Shown here: in pieces, positions 1 through 9,441 of the stretch
How positions within the stretch are numbered: position 1 is the stretch's first letter
Layout: each line of letters opens with the position of its first letter
Origin: Lactarius indigo
Lineage: Eukaryota > Basidiomycota > Agaricomycetes > Russulales > Russulaceae
DNA: 64,000 nucleotides
Assembly: GCA_025766275.1 (NCBI GenBank)
Contig: JAFKAC010000074.1
Span: forward strand, 124,001 to 188,000
Direction of reading: 5' to 3'
Translations under genes and position numbers: made by a program
Notes under the pieces: generated by a model
Seen by the model: only the letters and a program-made list of their open reading frames with translations
Told to the model about the DNA's origin: nothing
Database searches by the model: none

Positions 1-190
1 CCATGGCTCGGCTCAAATCGGCTGAGCCAGCCAAGCTGAGCTGTTTTGAGCCGAGCCAAGCTGACACATCGGCTCAGGACCAAAATTGGCTCAGCTCGGC
101 TCGCGAGCTGGCTGAGCTGGGCTGAGCCAGGCTCGATTAGGAATGACCAGATTAGGCAGGGCTCGCCCGGCTCGTGAGTACGCGTGAGCG
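1..190. repeat. hAT left subterminal GGCTCAGC-type repeat
   Basis: Short units of GGCTCGGCTC, GGCTGAGCC, GCCAAGCTGAGC and similar alternate on both strands. The same word family returns inverted at the right end of the element. Such subterminal repeats are typical transposase-binding sites in hAT elements; that role here is inferred. Confidence 0.7.
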
Positions 191-430
191 GGCGAGAATG
201 GATTCTGCCTGGCTGAGCCAGGAACGAGCTGGCCAAAAACGGAATATATTTGCTCAACGTGCGTTTCCAGTGTCTGCTGGGGCTCTCAGAAGAAAAGTGG
301 GTAAGTCCTCTTTTTTGGCGTCTCCTCAGATGACCTTGCGCAAACTCTGACAAAAATAAAATAAAACATTTGTATTGCTGTAGACTACATAGTATAGAGA
401 ATACATTTTTTTTTTCTATCTACTGCCCGG

Positions 431-541
431 GTGCGGCTGAGTCGAAGGCATCGCCATCGTCGCCGCGGTGGCGGTGGTGGTCGCGGTGGTGGTCGCGGTC
501 ACCGCGGTGGTGGTCGTAGTGGTCGCCGCGGTGGTGGTGGT
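431..541. repeat. GGTGGTCGC-rich minisatellite, part 1 (left of Gypsy-1)
   Basis: Imperfect tandem units of 6-9 bp built from GGTGGT, GGTCGC and CGCGGT. The array continues at 8360 after Gypsy-1 and at 24527 after Gypsy-2, so these are three pieces of one array. It lies upstream of the hAT transposase; any reading frame in it is low complexity and not called as a gene. Confidence 0.85.
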
Positions 542-1049
542 TGTTACGCTCCACCAGCGTCAGTCCGACTTGGACTTATGATAGGCGTAATCGACTTAGC
601 GAAAGTTAGGCGAATGGGGACCACGTGTCAACCCAACGCAAGCTGAACAGGGGCACACCGGCTCACGCTGCAGCAAAAGGTAAAGAGAAGTGCCCCTTGG
701 TAGGCACTTAGAGGAGGCACACTTAGTCGGAGACTAAGGCAGACAAGAGACGAGTCAGAAGGTGGATTGAAGAAGACCAAGATGGAGATCCTTGGTCTTC
801 CAAGTCGACTACTTATACAAATACGCGCGGGCTTTAAAGCGCCGCTGGAATAGTACGTAACCAATAGCGTAACTAGCTCGAACCCTAGTACCGCTATCCT
901 AGGAATGAGTCATACATGAGTCACAATCACATGCGAACTACTATGCTGACTGATACGATGTAAGAGTCCATGACTAATACCAATACCGGACCGTAGTCAT
1001 AACCGGTCATGAGTCGTGTGTAATGAGTCATCAAGTCCGTACCGTAACA
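542..1049 (-). repeat. Gypsy-1 3' LTR
   Basis: 508-bp LTR with inverted ends TGTTACG/CGTAACA, no difference found from 7852-8359. It is the 3' LTR because the element reads on the minus strand. Confidence 0.95.
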
Positions 1050-1081
1050 TCACCCCCTTTTCAGGAGTGAGGCCCACCTCA

Positions 1082-4000
1082 CTAATCCGCTACCGATTCT
1101 TGTCTCATCCGCTCCGCTTCATCCTCCATTCTCGCCAATATGTTAGCACGCTCCAGACGATAGAGACTGTCCTTTTTGTCCTGTACTACCATCTCTTGCT
1201 CCAGCCGCAACTGCCGTATCCGCTTCTCCAGTTGATCTTCGGCAAAAGCAAATTGCCGGAACCGGCGCAGTTCTTGGGTGAGGGTGACATCCCCAATGCG
1301 CATGAGCAGCAAATCGGTGGGGTGTCGATCGCGGAGCATGAAATACTCCTCGTGTGGTATGAAAGCGCGGTTGTTCTTGGGGAGGTGCGGAGTGGCGTAG
1401 AGAGGCTTTCCATAAAGGAGACCCGATCCCGGAGCTAGTCTGAGTACGAAGGGGTCTCCTCCTCGGATAACCTGTACGTGAGAGGCTTGTACCGTCGGTC
1501 CGTTGGGGAGTTTGATCGGGAACGGAATGTAATCGGGTCCTCGATTGACCCGGAACCCCTCAGGGACGACGACCCTGGTTGCTGGGTCTCGTTCCCCCAT
1601 TGGTGTATAACGAGTCGCTTGTGCCACGGCGACTCGTCCTCGGTGTAAAGGCCCCCCCGCTGCGTCGACGAGGTAGGGAGTGGCGGCTGGATCTTCAGCG
1701 TAGAATTCATGGTTAAGGAATGCGTGCCTGATGGGGTAATAGTCTCCAAGCTCGTCTTCATCCTCATCTTCGTCCAATACTCTTTCCGCTCCTTCATCAT
1801 CCGTCGTCGGCAGGCGGCGATATGCAGTTGCTCCCGCTGCCACTGCGCCGCCGTTTCTTTCCATTCTTGCTCGTACTTCTGCATAGCGTTCGGTGGTTTC
1901 ACTGCGCGGGACAGCTGCTTGAAGCCGAAACAACTCGTCTTCGGTGAGGAAGGCTTCGGGCTCACCGGTGTCGGGGTTTGTGAGGGCGTACATTGGTTGC
2001 GGAGGTGCTGGTTGAGTTGTTGTTGGATCGTCGTCGACAACTCCCTGTACGGGCATAGGGAATCGTTGCAGTGTCTGGTGCAGTTCTTCACTAGTGATAG
2101 GGCCGTCTTCCTCATGCTGCACGGAGGGACGGCCTCCATCCGCAACTCTAGCGGCTGCGGTGTCGTTGGCGGTGTCGGGGTCGACAAGCGTGGCGGAGGA
2201 GTCGTTGACGAGGGTAGAGAGGAGGGCAAGCTGGTCATTGCGTCGAGTAGAGGACATGGGGTGAATGGGAGTTGGGGACTTATCGCGGCAAGAGGTCATC
2301 CTTATATGCGTTTCCCGGTCGGGATTGGAATGTTTGAACTCCCGAACGGCTTCATCGGCAAATACGTCATCCTTATCTATCCATTGATTGTCTGAATCTG
2401 GATAGCCCTTCCATTTGACAAGGTATTGGAGCCGACGCCTTCTGCCGAATCGCCGAGAATCTAGAATCTTCTCGACCTCGTATTCTTCTTCGTTATCGAC
2501 CAAATCAGGTGGTGGGCGCTGATAGTTTGGTCCGTGCGTGGGTGTTTCACGATAAGTCGTGAGAAGATCTATGTGGAAGACATCGTGGATGCTCCACTGT
2601 GTGGGAAGTTCGAGGCGATAGTTGACAGGGGACATCACCTGGATGACCTTAAATGGTCCGTGGCGCTTAGCCGCTAGTTTTGCGGTTGGTTGATGGGTAC
2701 GTAAGTGGCGCCCTTCTAGCCATACGAGGTCTCCTTCCTTGAACTTGGGCGTATCTTTGTGTTTAATCCATGACTTCTGCGCCCGGAGCATACAGGAGAA
2801 AGCGCGCTGTCGCGCTTGTTTGAATTGGTCTAATCTTAACGACACTTGTGGGATAGGGGAAGGCCTATCGGTCCAATCAGCGCGAGGATTGAACCCTGAT
2901 AAGAGGAAGAAGGGGGACTCCCGCGTGGTTTCATTTGGCCAGTTGTTGTGCGTGAATTCTGCCATAGGCAGATAGCGGACCCAGTCGTCTTGCCGCTCAT
3001 TTACCCAGAAGCGGAGATATTGCTCTAACCATTGATTTGTTCGTTCCGATTGGCCGTCAGTTCTGGGGTGGTAAGCGGTGGAGATATTTTGGCTGATGCC
3101 AAGGATTTTGCATATCTCCCGCATGAACTTGGATGCGAAGCGGGGATCTCGGTCACTGATAACACGCGAGGGGAGCCCGAACCGTGGGAAGACATGAGAG
3201 ACGTACAGGGCGGCTGTCCCTTCGGCCGTTATTTCTTCGTTGCAAGGGATAAAGATAGCTGCTTTGGTGCAATCATGATCCGTCACTGTGAGAATAGAGT
3301 CGTAACCGCGAGAGATAGGAAGTTTGGTAATAAAGTCCACTGCAATAGTCTCAAATGGCAGGGCTTCCGGTTTAGGATAGATAGGTTGTAGGGGTGCTCT
3401 GATTGGTCGGAGATTGACTTTGTGCCGCTGACACTCCGCACAACCTTTGACATAGTCAGTTACATCATTCTTCATTTGCGGCCACCAGTAGTGTCGTTCG
3501 GTAAGTTGAAGAGTGCGTTTGATACCTGGGTGGCCATAGACGGGGGAGTCGTGGTGAGCGGCAATAATGGTGCGTTTGTCGTGAATGCCGCCGGTGACCA
3601 CTCGGCGTCCGTCTTTATACCATGTCCCTTCGATGTCTTTCAGTTTGTGAGCGTCAACCCAGGGTTTCAACTTAGCTGTATCTTGTTCGTAAATGGGGTG
3701 TTCCGGCGTCATCTCCACCGGCAAAATCTCTGGTCTCCAGTGCGGATGTCGTGGTTCTTCCAGTGTGGTAGCGCGTGCAAAGACGCTCTCCGGTAATACA
3801 GTTACTCCCTCGTTGTCATTTTCTCCTTGGTCATAATCTGGTCTTCGTGACAGTGCGTCGGCGCGGCCGTTGGAAGTCCCTTTTATGTGGTGAATCTCGA
3901 AGTCGTATTCCGAAAGTTCGAGTACTTCCCTGGCTACGCGTCTACTAATCTTTTGCGGTGATTTCCAGTATTGCAAGTTGAGGTGGTCTGAAAATACTTT

Positions 4001-5890
4001 GATCTTGTGAGGGGACCCTGCTAAAAGAGGTCTCCAATGACGAAAGGCTTTGACAATTGCTAGTAGTTCGAGGTCGTATATGTCGTAGTTGCGTTCGGCT
4101 TCGTTGAGGGTGGACGAGTAGTAGCCAATGGGGTGTCGCTTGCCATCTGCTTTGCGCTGGAGGAGGACAGCTCCGGTGGCAAATCCCGAAGCGTCAACTT
4201 CTAGCTCGAATTGTTGCGTGAGGTCAGGATGTGCAAGAACGGGTTCACTGGTGACGAGGGTTTTGAGGTCTTGGAATGCCTTTTCTTCCTCGGTCCCCCA
4301 GTGCCATTCGGCGTCTTTGCGGGTGAGCTTGTTGAGAGGACGTGCCTTGGTCGCGAAACCTCGTATGAAAGGACGGTAAAAATTGCAAAAACCGAGAAAA
4401 GAGCGGATGTCCTTAACCTTGGTTGGTGTGGGCCAATCTTTAATGCCCGAAATTTTGACAGGGTCCATGCGTGTCACCCCCTTTTCAAGGATTACCCCCA
4501 GGTAATCCATACGCGGGGAGTGGAAGAGGCATTTTTCGAGTTTGTAATATAAGTCATGCTCCGCGGATACGCGGAGGACATCTTTGACTGCTTCGATATG
4601 ATCCGGTAAGGAGTGGTCAAGTCCCGTGGCGATGCCGATATCGTCCATATAAACCCGAATGGTTGTGCCACGTTTTTCGTGCTTTGCGATGATGTCCCTG
4701 AAGATGAAGTTCATCATGGTCTGGAACGTTGCCGGGGAATTGGTTAGGCCGAAAAACATCACCGTTGGTTCGAATAGTCCATATCGTGTTTTAAACGCCG
4801 CCTTCTCTTCATCTCCTTCCTTAATACGTATATTGTTGTACCCCCATCGAACATCGAGCTTGGTATAGATGTGGGCATTGCTGAGGTCGGTGATAAGATC
4901 GGAGATGAGAGGGAGTGGGTATTGATTACGGATAGTGACCGCATTGATCTTTCGATAATCTTGGACGGGTCGTAACTTACCGTCCTTCTTCTTAATAAAG
5001 AAGAAGGACGATGCGTATGGAGATTTAGAGGGTCGTATATACCCCTTTTTCAGTTGTTCGTCGATCCATTCGCGCAGTTTCTTGTCCTCTTCCTGGGTCA
5101 TCGGGTATATCTTGCAATCGATGGCGTCGGCTGTTCCTGGTTTAAATTCGATGGCATGATCCCAGGGCCTGCTGGGTGGAAACCTATCCGATGCTTCTTC
5201 ACTGAAAAGACGTTCGAATTCGCGGTATTCGGGGGGTAACTCAGCTTTAGTGGTATATTGTTGGGCCGCAATAGCGAGGTCGGTGGCGGTGGCTCGGATT
5301 CGACATCCTTCTTCAAACTGTTGTCGTTGCTCGTCCGTGATGACACAAGAGTGTACTACTTCATAATCGTCGTCTTGAACGGCGGCGGAGGCAACGACCG
5401 GCGTTGTTTTGACATAGGGGTTAGTCGATCGAATAATAATAGGGAGCATATCTTCATGAATGGCAGCTTGTGACCATTTGATATGCGGGTCGTAGATGGC
5501 AAGCCAAGGGTATCCCAACACGATATCCTCGTTACCAATGTCTGTAATAAGGAAGCGTATTTCCTTATGAATGCCTTTAGTTTGAACATCGACGTCTGTA
5601 TAATGGGTAATACGCCCCGATTTGTTTTCTGTATTGTCGATATTCCATATTTTTTTTGGGATGTCGAGTTGCTTGGTCCCAAGTCCCATCCTTTTTGCGA
5701 AGGAAGGTTTCATGAAGCAATGAGTTGCTCCACTGTCGACTAGTGCTCGTATGTCGGCCATTGCGTAACTGGTGCGAATCGATACTGGAACTCTCATAGA
5801 ACGATAGCGAGTCATGATTACACTGTTACAATTAACCGCCCTCACCCAGGCCGATGGGTTCAGGCGTCCTGAAAACCCTCCTTTTTCCAC
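1082..5890 (-). CDS. Gypsy-1 Pol: protease, RT, RNase H, integrase, chromodomain, extra C-terminal module
   Basis: One open frame of 1602 codons in the -1 frame relative to Gag. The order is: aspartic protease (DSGAT at 52-56); reverse transcriptase (KLDVRWGYNNIR; YMDD at 414-417); RNase H (FELEVDASG, YSSTLNEAERNYDIYDLELLAI); integrase with HHCC finger (YGHPGIKRTL...CAECQRHK) and D,D,E core (AVDFITKLP, VISDRDPRF, DGQSERTNQWLEQ); chromodomain (YEVEKILDSR...YLVKWKGY, about 1136-1190). About 410 residues follow: a disordered linker, a conserved block (IPFPIKLPNG, LLYGKPLYATPH) and a coiled coil with DSLYRLERANILARM. The frame begins at a GTG, so it is probably made as Gag-Pol by -1 frameshifting. 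No break was found. Confidence 0.92.
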   Translation of the reverse strand: MEKGGFSGRLNPSAWVRAVNCNSVIMTRYRSMRVPVSIRTSYAMADIRALVDSGATHCFMKPSFAKRMGLGTKQLDIPKKIWNIDNTENKSGRITHYTDVDVQTKGIHKEIRFLITDIGNEDIVLGYPWLAIYDPHIKWSQAAIHEDMLPIIIRSTNPYVKTTPVVASAAVQDDDYEVVHSCVITDEQRQQFEEGCRIRATATDLAIAAQQYTTKAELPPEYREFERLFSEEASDRFPPSRPWDHAIEFKPGTADAIDCKIYPMTQEEDKKLREWIDEQLKKGYIRPSKSPYASSFFFIKKKDGKLRPVQDYRKINAVTIRNQYPLPLISDLITDLSNAHIYTKLDVRWGYNNIRIKEGDEEKAAFKTRYGLFEPTVMFFGLTNSPATFQTMMNFIFRDIIAKHEKRGTTIRVYMDDIGIATGLDHSLPDHIEAVKDVLRVSAEHDLYYKLEKCLFHSPRMDYLGVILEKGVTRMDPVKISGIKDWPTPTKVKDIRSFLGFCNFYRPFIRGFATKARPLNKLTRKDAEWHWGTEEEKAFQDLKTLVTSEPVLAHPDLTQQFELEVDASGFATGAVLLQRKADGKRHPIGYYSSTLNEAERNYDIYDLELLAIVKAFRHWRPLLAGSPHKIKVFSDHLNLQYWKSPQKISRRVAREVLELSEYDFEIHHIKGTSNGRADALSRRPDYDQGENDNEGVTVLPESVFARATTLEEPRHPHWRPEILPVEMTPEHPIYEQDTAKLKPWVDAHKLKDIEGTWYKDGRRVVTGGIHDKRTIIAAHHDSPVYGHPGIKRTLQLTERHYWWPQMKNDVTDYVKGCAECQRHKVNLRPIRAPLQPIYPKPEALPFETIAVDFITKLPISRGYDSILTVTDHDCTKAAIFIPCNEEITAEGTAALYVSHVFPRFGLPSRVISDRDPRFASKFMREICKILGISQNISTAYHPRTDGQSERTNQWLEQYLRFWVNERQDDWVRYLPMAEFTHNNWPNETTRESPFFLLSGFNPRADWTDRPSPIPQVSLRLDQFKQARQRAFSCMLRAQKSWIKHKDTPKFKEGDLVWLEGRHLRTHQPTAKLAAKRHGPFKVIQVMSPVNYRLELPTQWSIHDVFHIDLLTTYRETPTHGPNYQRPPPDLVDNEEEYEVEKILDSRRFGRRRRLQYLVKWKGYPDSDNQWIDKDDVFADEAVREFKHSNPDRETHIRMTSCRDKSPTPIHPMSSTRRNDQLALLSTLVNDSSATLVDPDTANDTAAARVADGGRPSVQHEEDGPITSEELHQTLQRFPMPVQGVVDDDPTTTQPAPPQPMYALTNPDTGEPEAFLTEDELFRLQAAVPRSETTERYAEVRARMERNGGAVAAGATAYRRLPTTDDEGAERVLDEDEDEDELGDYYPIRHAFLNHEFYAEDPAATPYLVDAAGGPLHRGRVAVAQATRYTPMGERDPATRVVVPEGFRVNRGPDYIPFPIKLPNGPTVQASHVQVIRGGDPFVLRLAPGSGLLYGKPLYATPHLPKNNRAFIPHEEYFMLRDRHPTDLLLMRIGDVTLTQELRRFRQFAFAEDQLEKRIRQLRLEQEMVVQDKKDSLYRLERANILARMEDEAERMRQESVAD

Positions 5891-7830
5891 AATTGTTGGA
5901 GGATAATGTCCTTCACGTCATCTGATTCTCCGGCTACTCCATTAAGCCAATCATTGGCGCGCTGTTGAGGGGGTGCATCTTGAACCGCCCTGGTAGCGAC
6001 TTCTGGTTCTTGTTGATGATAGTCGGTGTCGACATATCGACTGGTCGATGCTTGGGGTTGATACCCCTCTCGCGGTTGTCTGCAATCACGGGCCATGTGT
6101 CCGTCCTTCCTGCAATTATAGCATATGACTGGCCTTGGGTTATTACGTCCTCCTCCTCTCTGTAGGAACCCTCCTCTTGGTCGATATGGGGGACGAGGGG
6201 CAAGTATGTCTTCGGCCCCCGCGAGTCTTCCTCGAATTCGATCTGCGGAGGTATCCATGGCGTTCGGATCTCGTAGGTTTCTTGGCTGCCATGAACTCCT
6301 TGGTGGCCCTTGCCACTGTCGTTGCTGTCGTTGTCTTCCTTGTCCTTGCCCAGGGGGAACTCCCTTGTTTAACACCGCTTTTAAGTGAAGATATTGTTGT
6401 TGACGAGTGGTGGCTGCTTCCTTCCACTCGCGATAATTGCGGGGGTTGTCGAGAGTGTAGACCTTTTCGTATAGATCTTTTGGTAACCCGCTTGCGAATA
6501 AATCGAGCGTTTGCGGGTCATCGAGTCTGTACTGAGCGCGGCGTATTAACTGTTCGAACTGGGTGCAATACTCATCTAGATTGCCCCCGATCATCTTGAC
6601 TCCTTTTTTGAGTTCGTACTGAGCTTGCTCTTGCTCCATTGTGTTTCGGAAGCGTTGCATGAAGCTTCGCGTAATTTCGTTCCATAGTCCTTCGCTTGTA
6701 CGGGGTATCCCGGCTTGTATCTGGCCGTTAAGCCAGGTAAGCATGGCCAATACCCATTCGCTGACGTTAGTCCCTTTGATATATGATAGGAAGAGTAAGG
6801 CACGTCGATATGGTGTAGCCATAATGCCTTCGTCAGCGTTCATGCCCCAATAGACATGCCATTGTGTAAGGAACGCTTCTACTTTGGTGCGTTCTCCATC
6901 GAATACTGTTGGTGCTTCGCCAGCTAATTTGTTACTTGGAGGGGGAATAATAGGACCTGCACCTGGTAGTCCTCCTCCGGGATGTCCTCCCCCTGGGGGT
7001 CCTCCTGGAAATCCCCCGGGTAGTCCCCCAGGGAATCCTCCGAATCCGGGTCCTCTTGATGGGGGTCTTCCTCCTCCTCCTGGTAAATCGCCAGGGTTTC
7101 CTCCTCCTCCACTCGGAGGATCGGCTACGTCGGGCCCAATGGCGCGGTGGATTGCTACGTCGTCTTCGGTCATTCGATGACCAGTGTAGGGGTTGATGGG
7201 AGCAAGATTTGCTCTGGATTCTTCTGCTATACGTCGTTGTTCTTCTAGCGCTATTTGATCTCTTGCTTCGGTAGTGAGCAGCTCTTCGTGCGTGATAGTG
7301 GCAGTTGCCATTGCGACTGCTGGACTGCGAATATGAATTACTTCGGGTTCCGGTTGGTGAATGGTGAGGGACTCAGTTCGTTGTATGATGTGATCGCCGA
7401 TTGCTCCCAAACTGGCTTCTTCTGCTGGCGTTGTTCCTCTGCTTGGGGACTGACTTTCGGAGGTCTCTTCTCCGCTGATTCCTTCGTCTGTATGTTCTTG
7501 TGCTTGTCCGTCAATAGGACCGTAGTCTGCGCGACTATTGAGTTCTCGTGCGTCGATGTCGCAGTTGTAGTTTCTTCCTGCTGGTCGTACGATGTCCCAG
7601 CGATGATCTATGGGGTTCCAAGTAACCTCAGTCCAACAGAGGTGTTCGAAATTGAACTCAACGGGTCGGAAACGGTTGGGACCGTTAAACTCCACAAAGT
7701 ACCCGGTGTCTTCTCCTCGTTCTCTCCACTGGGCTGCTCCTAAAAATCTTGTGGGTACGTTGCGATCTCCTCGTCTTTCAATATGGTAGGGACGGAACGA
7801 CGTCCACTGGTCTCTGGTCGAGTACGCCAC
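5860..7830 (-). CDS. Gypsy-1 Gag (GTG-initiated frame)
   Basis: A 656-codon nucleocapsid/capsid precursor. An N-terminal region (about 1-90) is shared with Gypsy-3 (RDQW.SFRPY, GYFVE.NGP.RFRPVEFNF). Then come an acidic linker, a Gly/Pro-rich stretch (about 215-290), a Retrotrans_gag domain (about 300-480, with FLTQWHVYWGMN and LLFLSYIKG) and one CCHC knuckle (CYNCRKDGHMARDC, near 570). The frame opens inside the LTR with no ATG. The GTG at 7830 has an optimal context (A at -3, G at +4) and is the likely start; the first ATG in any frame is about 515 nt further on. Pol overlaps the Gag end by 31 nt in the -1 frame. Confidence 0.85.
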   Translation of the reverse strand: MAYSTRDQWTSFRPYHIERRGDRNVPTRFLGAAQWRERGEDTGYFVEFNGPNRFRPVEFNFEHLCWTEVTWNPIDHRWDIVRPAGRNYNCDIDARELNSRADYGPIDGQAQEHTDEGISGEETSESQSPSRGTTPAEEASLGAIGDHIIQRTESLTIHQPEPEVIHIRSPAVAMATATITHEELLTTEARDQIALEEQRRIAEESRANLAPINPYTGHRMTEDDVAIHRAIGPDVADPPSGGGGNPGDLPGGGGRPPSRGPGFGGFPGGLPGGFPGGPPGGGHPGGGLPGAGPIIPPPSNKLAGEAPTVFDGERTKVEAFLTQWHVYWGMNADEGIMATPYRRALLFLSYIKGTNVSEWVLAMLTWLNGQIQAGIPRTSEGLWNEITRSFMQRFRNTMEQEQAQYELKKGVKMIGGNLDEYCTQFEQLIRRAQYRLDDPQTLDLFASGLPKDLYEKVYTLDNPRNYREWKEAATTRQQQYLHLKAVLNKGVPPGQGQGRQRQQRQWQGPPRSSWQPRNLRDPNAMDTSADRIRGRLAGAEDILAPRPPYRPRGGFLQRGGGRNNPRPVICYNCRKDGHMARDCRQPREGYQPQASTSRYVDTDYHQQEPEVATRAVQDAPPQQRANDWLNGVAGESDDVKDIILQQLWKKEGFQDA

Positions 7831-7838
7831 GATTGAGG

Positions 7839-7849
7839 ATCTTGGTCTT
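7839..7849 (-). other. Gypsy-1 self-priming primer-binding site
   Basis: Minus-strand AAGACCAAGAT, 2 nt inside the 5' LTR boundary. It is complementary over 11 nt to ATCTTGGTCTT at 8093-8083 in the LTR. This is the Tf1/sushi arrangement, in which the RNA 5' end primes reverse transcription; no tRNA-like site is seen. Confidence 0.7.
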
Positions 7850-7851
7850 AA

Positions 7852-8359
7852 TGTTACGCTCCACCAGCGTCAGTCCGACTTGGACTTATGATAGGCGTAA
7901 TCGACTTAGCGAAAGTTAGGCGAATGGGGACCACGTGTCAACCCAACGCAAGCTGAACAGGGGCACACCGGCTCACGCTGCAGCAAAAGGTAAAGAGAAG
8001 TGCCCCTTGGTAGGCACTTAGAGGAGGCACACTTAGTCGGAGACTAAGGCAGACAAGAGACGAGTCAGAAGGTGGATTGAAGAAGACCAAGATGGAGATC
8101 CTTGGTCTTCCAAGTCGACTACTTATACAAATACGCGCGGGCTTTAAAGCGCCGCTGGAATAGTACGTAACCAATAGCGTAACTAGCTCGAACCCTAGTA
8201 CCGCTATCCTAGGAATGAGTCATACATGAGTCACAATCACATGCGAACTACTATGCTGACTGATACGATGTAAGAGTCCATGACTAATACCAATACCGGA
8301 CCGTAGTCATAACCGGTCATGAGTCGTGTGTAATGAGTCATCAAGTCCGTACCGTAACA
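7852..8359 (-). repeat. Gypsy-1 5' LTR with promoter
   Basis: On the minus strand it holds a TATAAG box (8127-8122). It is followed 34 bp later by ATCTTGGTCTT (8093-8083), the inferred first 11 nt of the transcript, which is complementary to the primer site just outside this LTR. A second arm (CTTGGTCTTC, plus 8101-8110) makes an inverted repeat across the start. Confidence 0.9.
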
Positions 8360-8886
8360 GTGGTGGTCGCGGTGGTGGTCGCGGTCGCCGCGGTGGTGGT
8401 GGTGGTCGCGGTCGTCGTCGCGGTCGTCACAATGGTCGTTGCGGTTGCCGCGGTGGTGGTCGTGGTCGCCGCGGTGGTAATCGCGGTTGCCGCGGTCATG
8501 GTTGTCGTCGCGGTCGTGGTCGCGGTCGCCGCGGTCGTGGTGGTGGTCGCGGTTGTCGTCGCGGTTGTCGCGATGGTCATCGCGGTTGCCGCGGTGGTGG
8601 TGGTGGTCGCGGTGGTGGTTGTGGTCGCAGTTGCGGTCGCGGTTGCTGCGGTGGTGGTTGTGGTTGTGGTTGTGGTCGCCGCGGTCATGGTCGCGGTCGC
8701 CGTGGTGGTCGCTGTGGTGGTCGTGGTCGCCGTGGTGGTCGCGGTTGCTGCGGTGGTGGTCGTGGTGGTCGTGGTGGTCGTGGTCATGGTTGCGGTTGCG
8801 GTTGCGGTCGTGGTTGTGGTTGTGGCCGTGGTTGTGGTTGCGATCGTGGTCGTGATCGTGGTCGCGGTCGCCGTGGTGGTCGCTGT
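8360..8886. repeat. GGTGGTCGC-rich minisatellite, part 2 (between Gypsy-1 and Gypsy-2)
   Basis: About 527 bp of the same GGTGGT/GGTCGC/CGCGGT units. Its frames read as RGG-like, poly-Val/Ala or His/Asp repeats, all by-products of the simple sequence. Its first five bases (GTGGT) are the Gypsy-1 target duplication and its last five (GCTGT) that of Gypsy-2. Confidence 0.85.
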
Positions 8887-9419
8887 TGTTACGATTTTCC
8901 GGACTCACTCTTTCTTTACTTCCACTTATTCCTTATCACTCACGTTACGAGCCCTGTACGACTACGCGGACTATACGATTACCCGGTTCCTATCACGCGC
9001 TCTGCTTATCGTCGTTATCTTTCGATAAAGCTCGACATGTGCCGATTTCCGTTCACTTACCACTCACGCACGGACCCGCGTGATTCTCCCTTTGTTCCCA
9101 TTATATCTTACCTTTGTTCTCTGATAGGGATCGATCCTACGCCCACTCCGCAGACCCGACATATTTAAGCCTAGTACTACCTAGCTTGTACGGTAGACTA
9201 GACTTCTTGTGTAATACTACACTTGTCTACGCAGAGTCTCCCGAACCCTCGATCCTCGCTAGACCTTCGCGTCTTAGCCATCCTCTACAGTCCAAGTGAC
9301 GCGTGTCCTTGTGACTCTTGTGCACCATCTCTACTGAAGTCAAGCCTTTGAGCTCTGACTACCGCAGCATTGACTGACTTGGTACAGGTCGTACTAAACG
9401 CCCCTGTAGTGGCGTTACA
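8887..9419 (+). repeat. Gypsy-2 5' LTR with promoter
   Basis: TG...CA LTR. The TATTTAA box at 9162-9168 lies 33 bp before AGACTAGACTT (9195-9205), the inferred transcript start and self-primer. From there to the gag GTG no ATG occurs in any frame. Confidence 0.9.
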
Positions 9420-9421
9420 TT

Positions 9422-9432
9422 AAGTCTAGTCT
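9422..9432 (+). other. Gypsy-2 self-priming primer-binding site
   Basis: AAGTCTAGTCT, 2 nt after the 5' LTR, fully complementary to AGACTAGACTT at 9195-9205. Geometry matches Gypsy-1 and Gypsy-3 although the sequence is different, so the pairing rather than the sequence is conserved. Confidence 0.75.
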
Positions 9433-9441
9433 CCAAACACC

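Larger units (their letters stand above)
542..8359 (-). mobile_element. Gypsy-1, intact Ty3/Gypsy chromovirus
   Basis: A 7818-bp LTR retrotransposon read on the minus strand. The LTRs (542-1049 and 7852-8359, 508 bp) begin TGTTACG and end CGTAACA. I found no difference between the two copies, so the insertion is recent. The target duplication is GTGGT at 537-541 and 8360-8364. Gag and Pol frames are open throughout. The purine-rich tract expected next to the 3' LTR is at about 1050-1062 (minus AAAAGGGGGTGA). It sits in the hAT minisatellite and is the best candidate here for an autonomous, recently active retrotransposon. Confidence 0.93.

Noticed and set aside
8237..9168. Long frames of Val/Ala, Thr/Ala, Arg/Gly or His/Asp repeats on both strands
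   Set aside because: All six frames of the GGTGGTCGC array stay open because of its composition; no start context, no domain, and the array is interrupted by transposons.
9420..9440. tRNA-primed primer-binding site
   Set aside because: No TGG-initial tRNA complement at any of the three 5' LTR boundaries; an 11-nt complement to the LTR itself is present instead.
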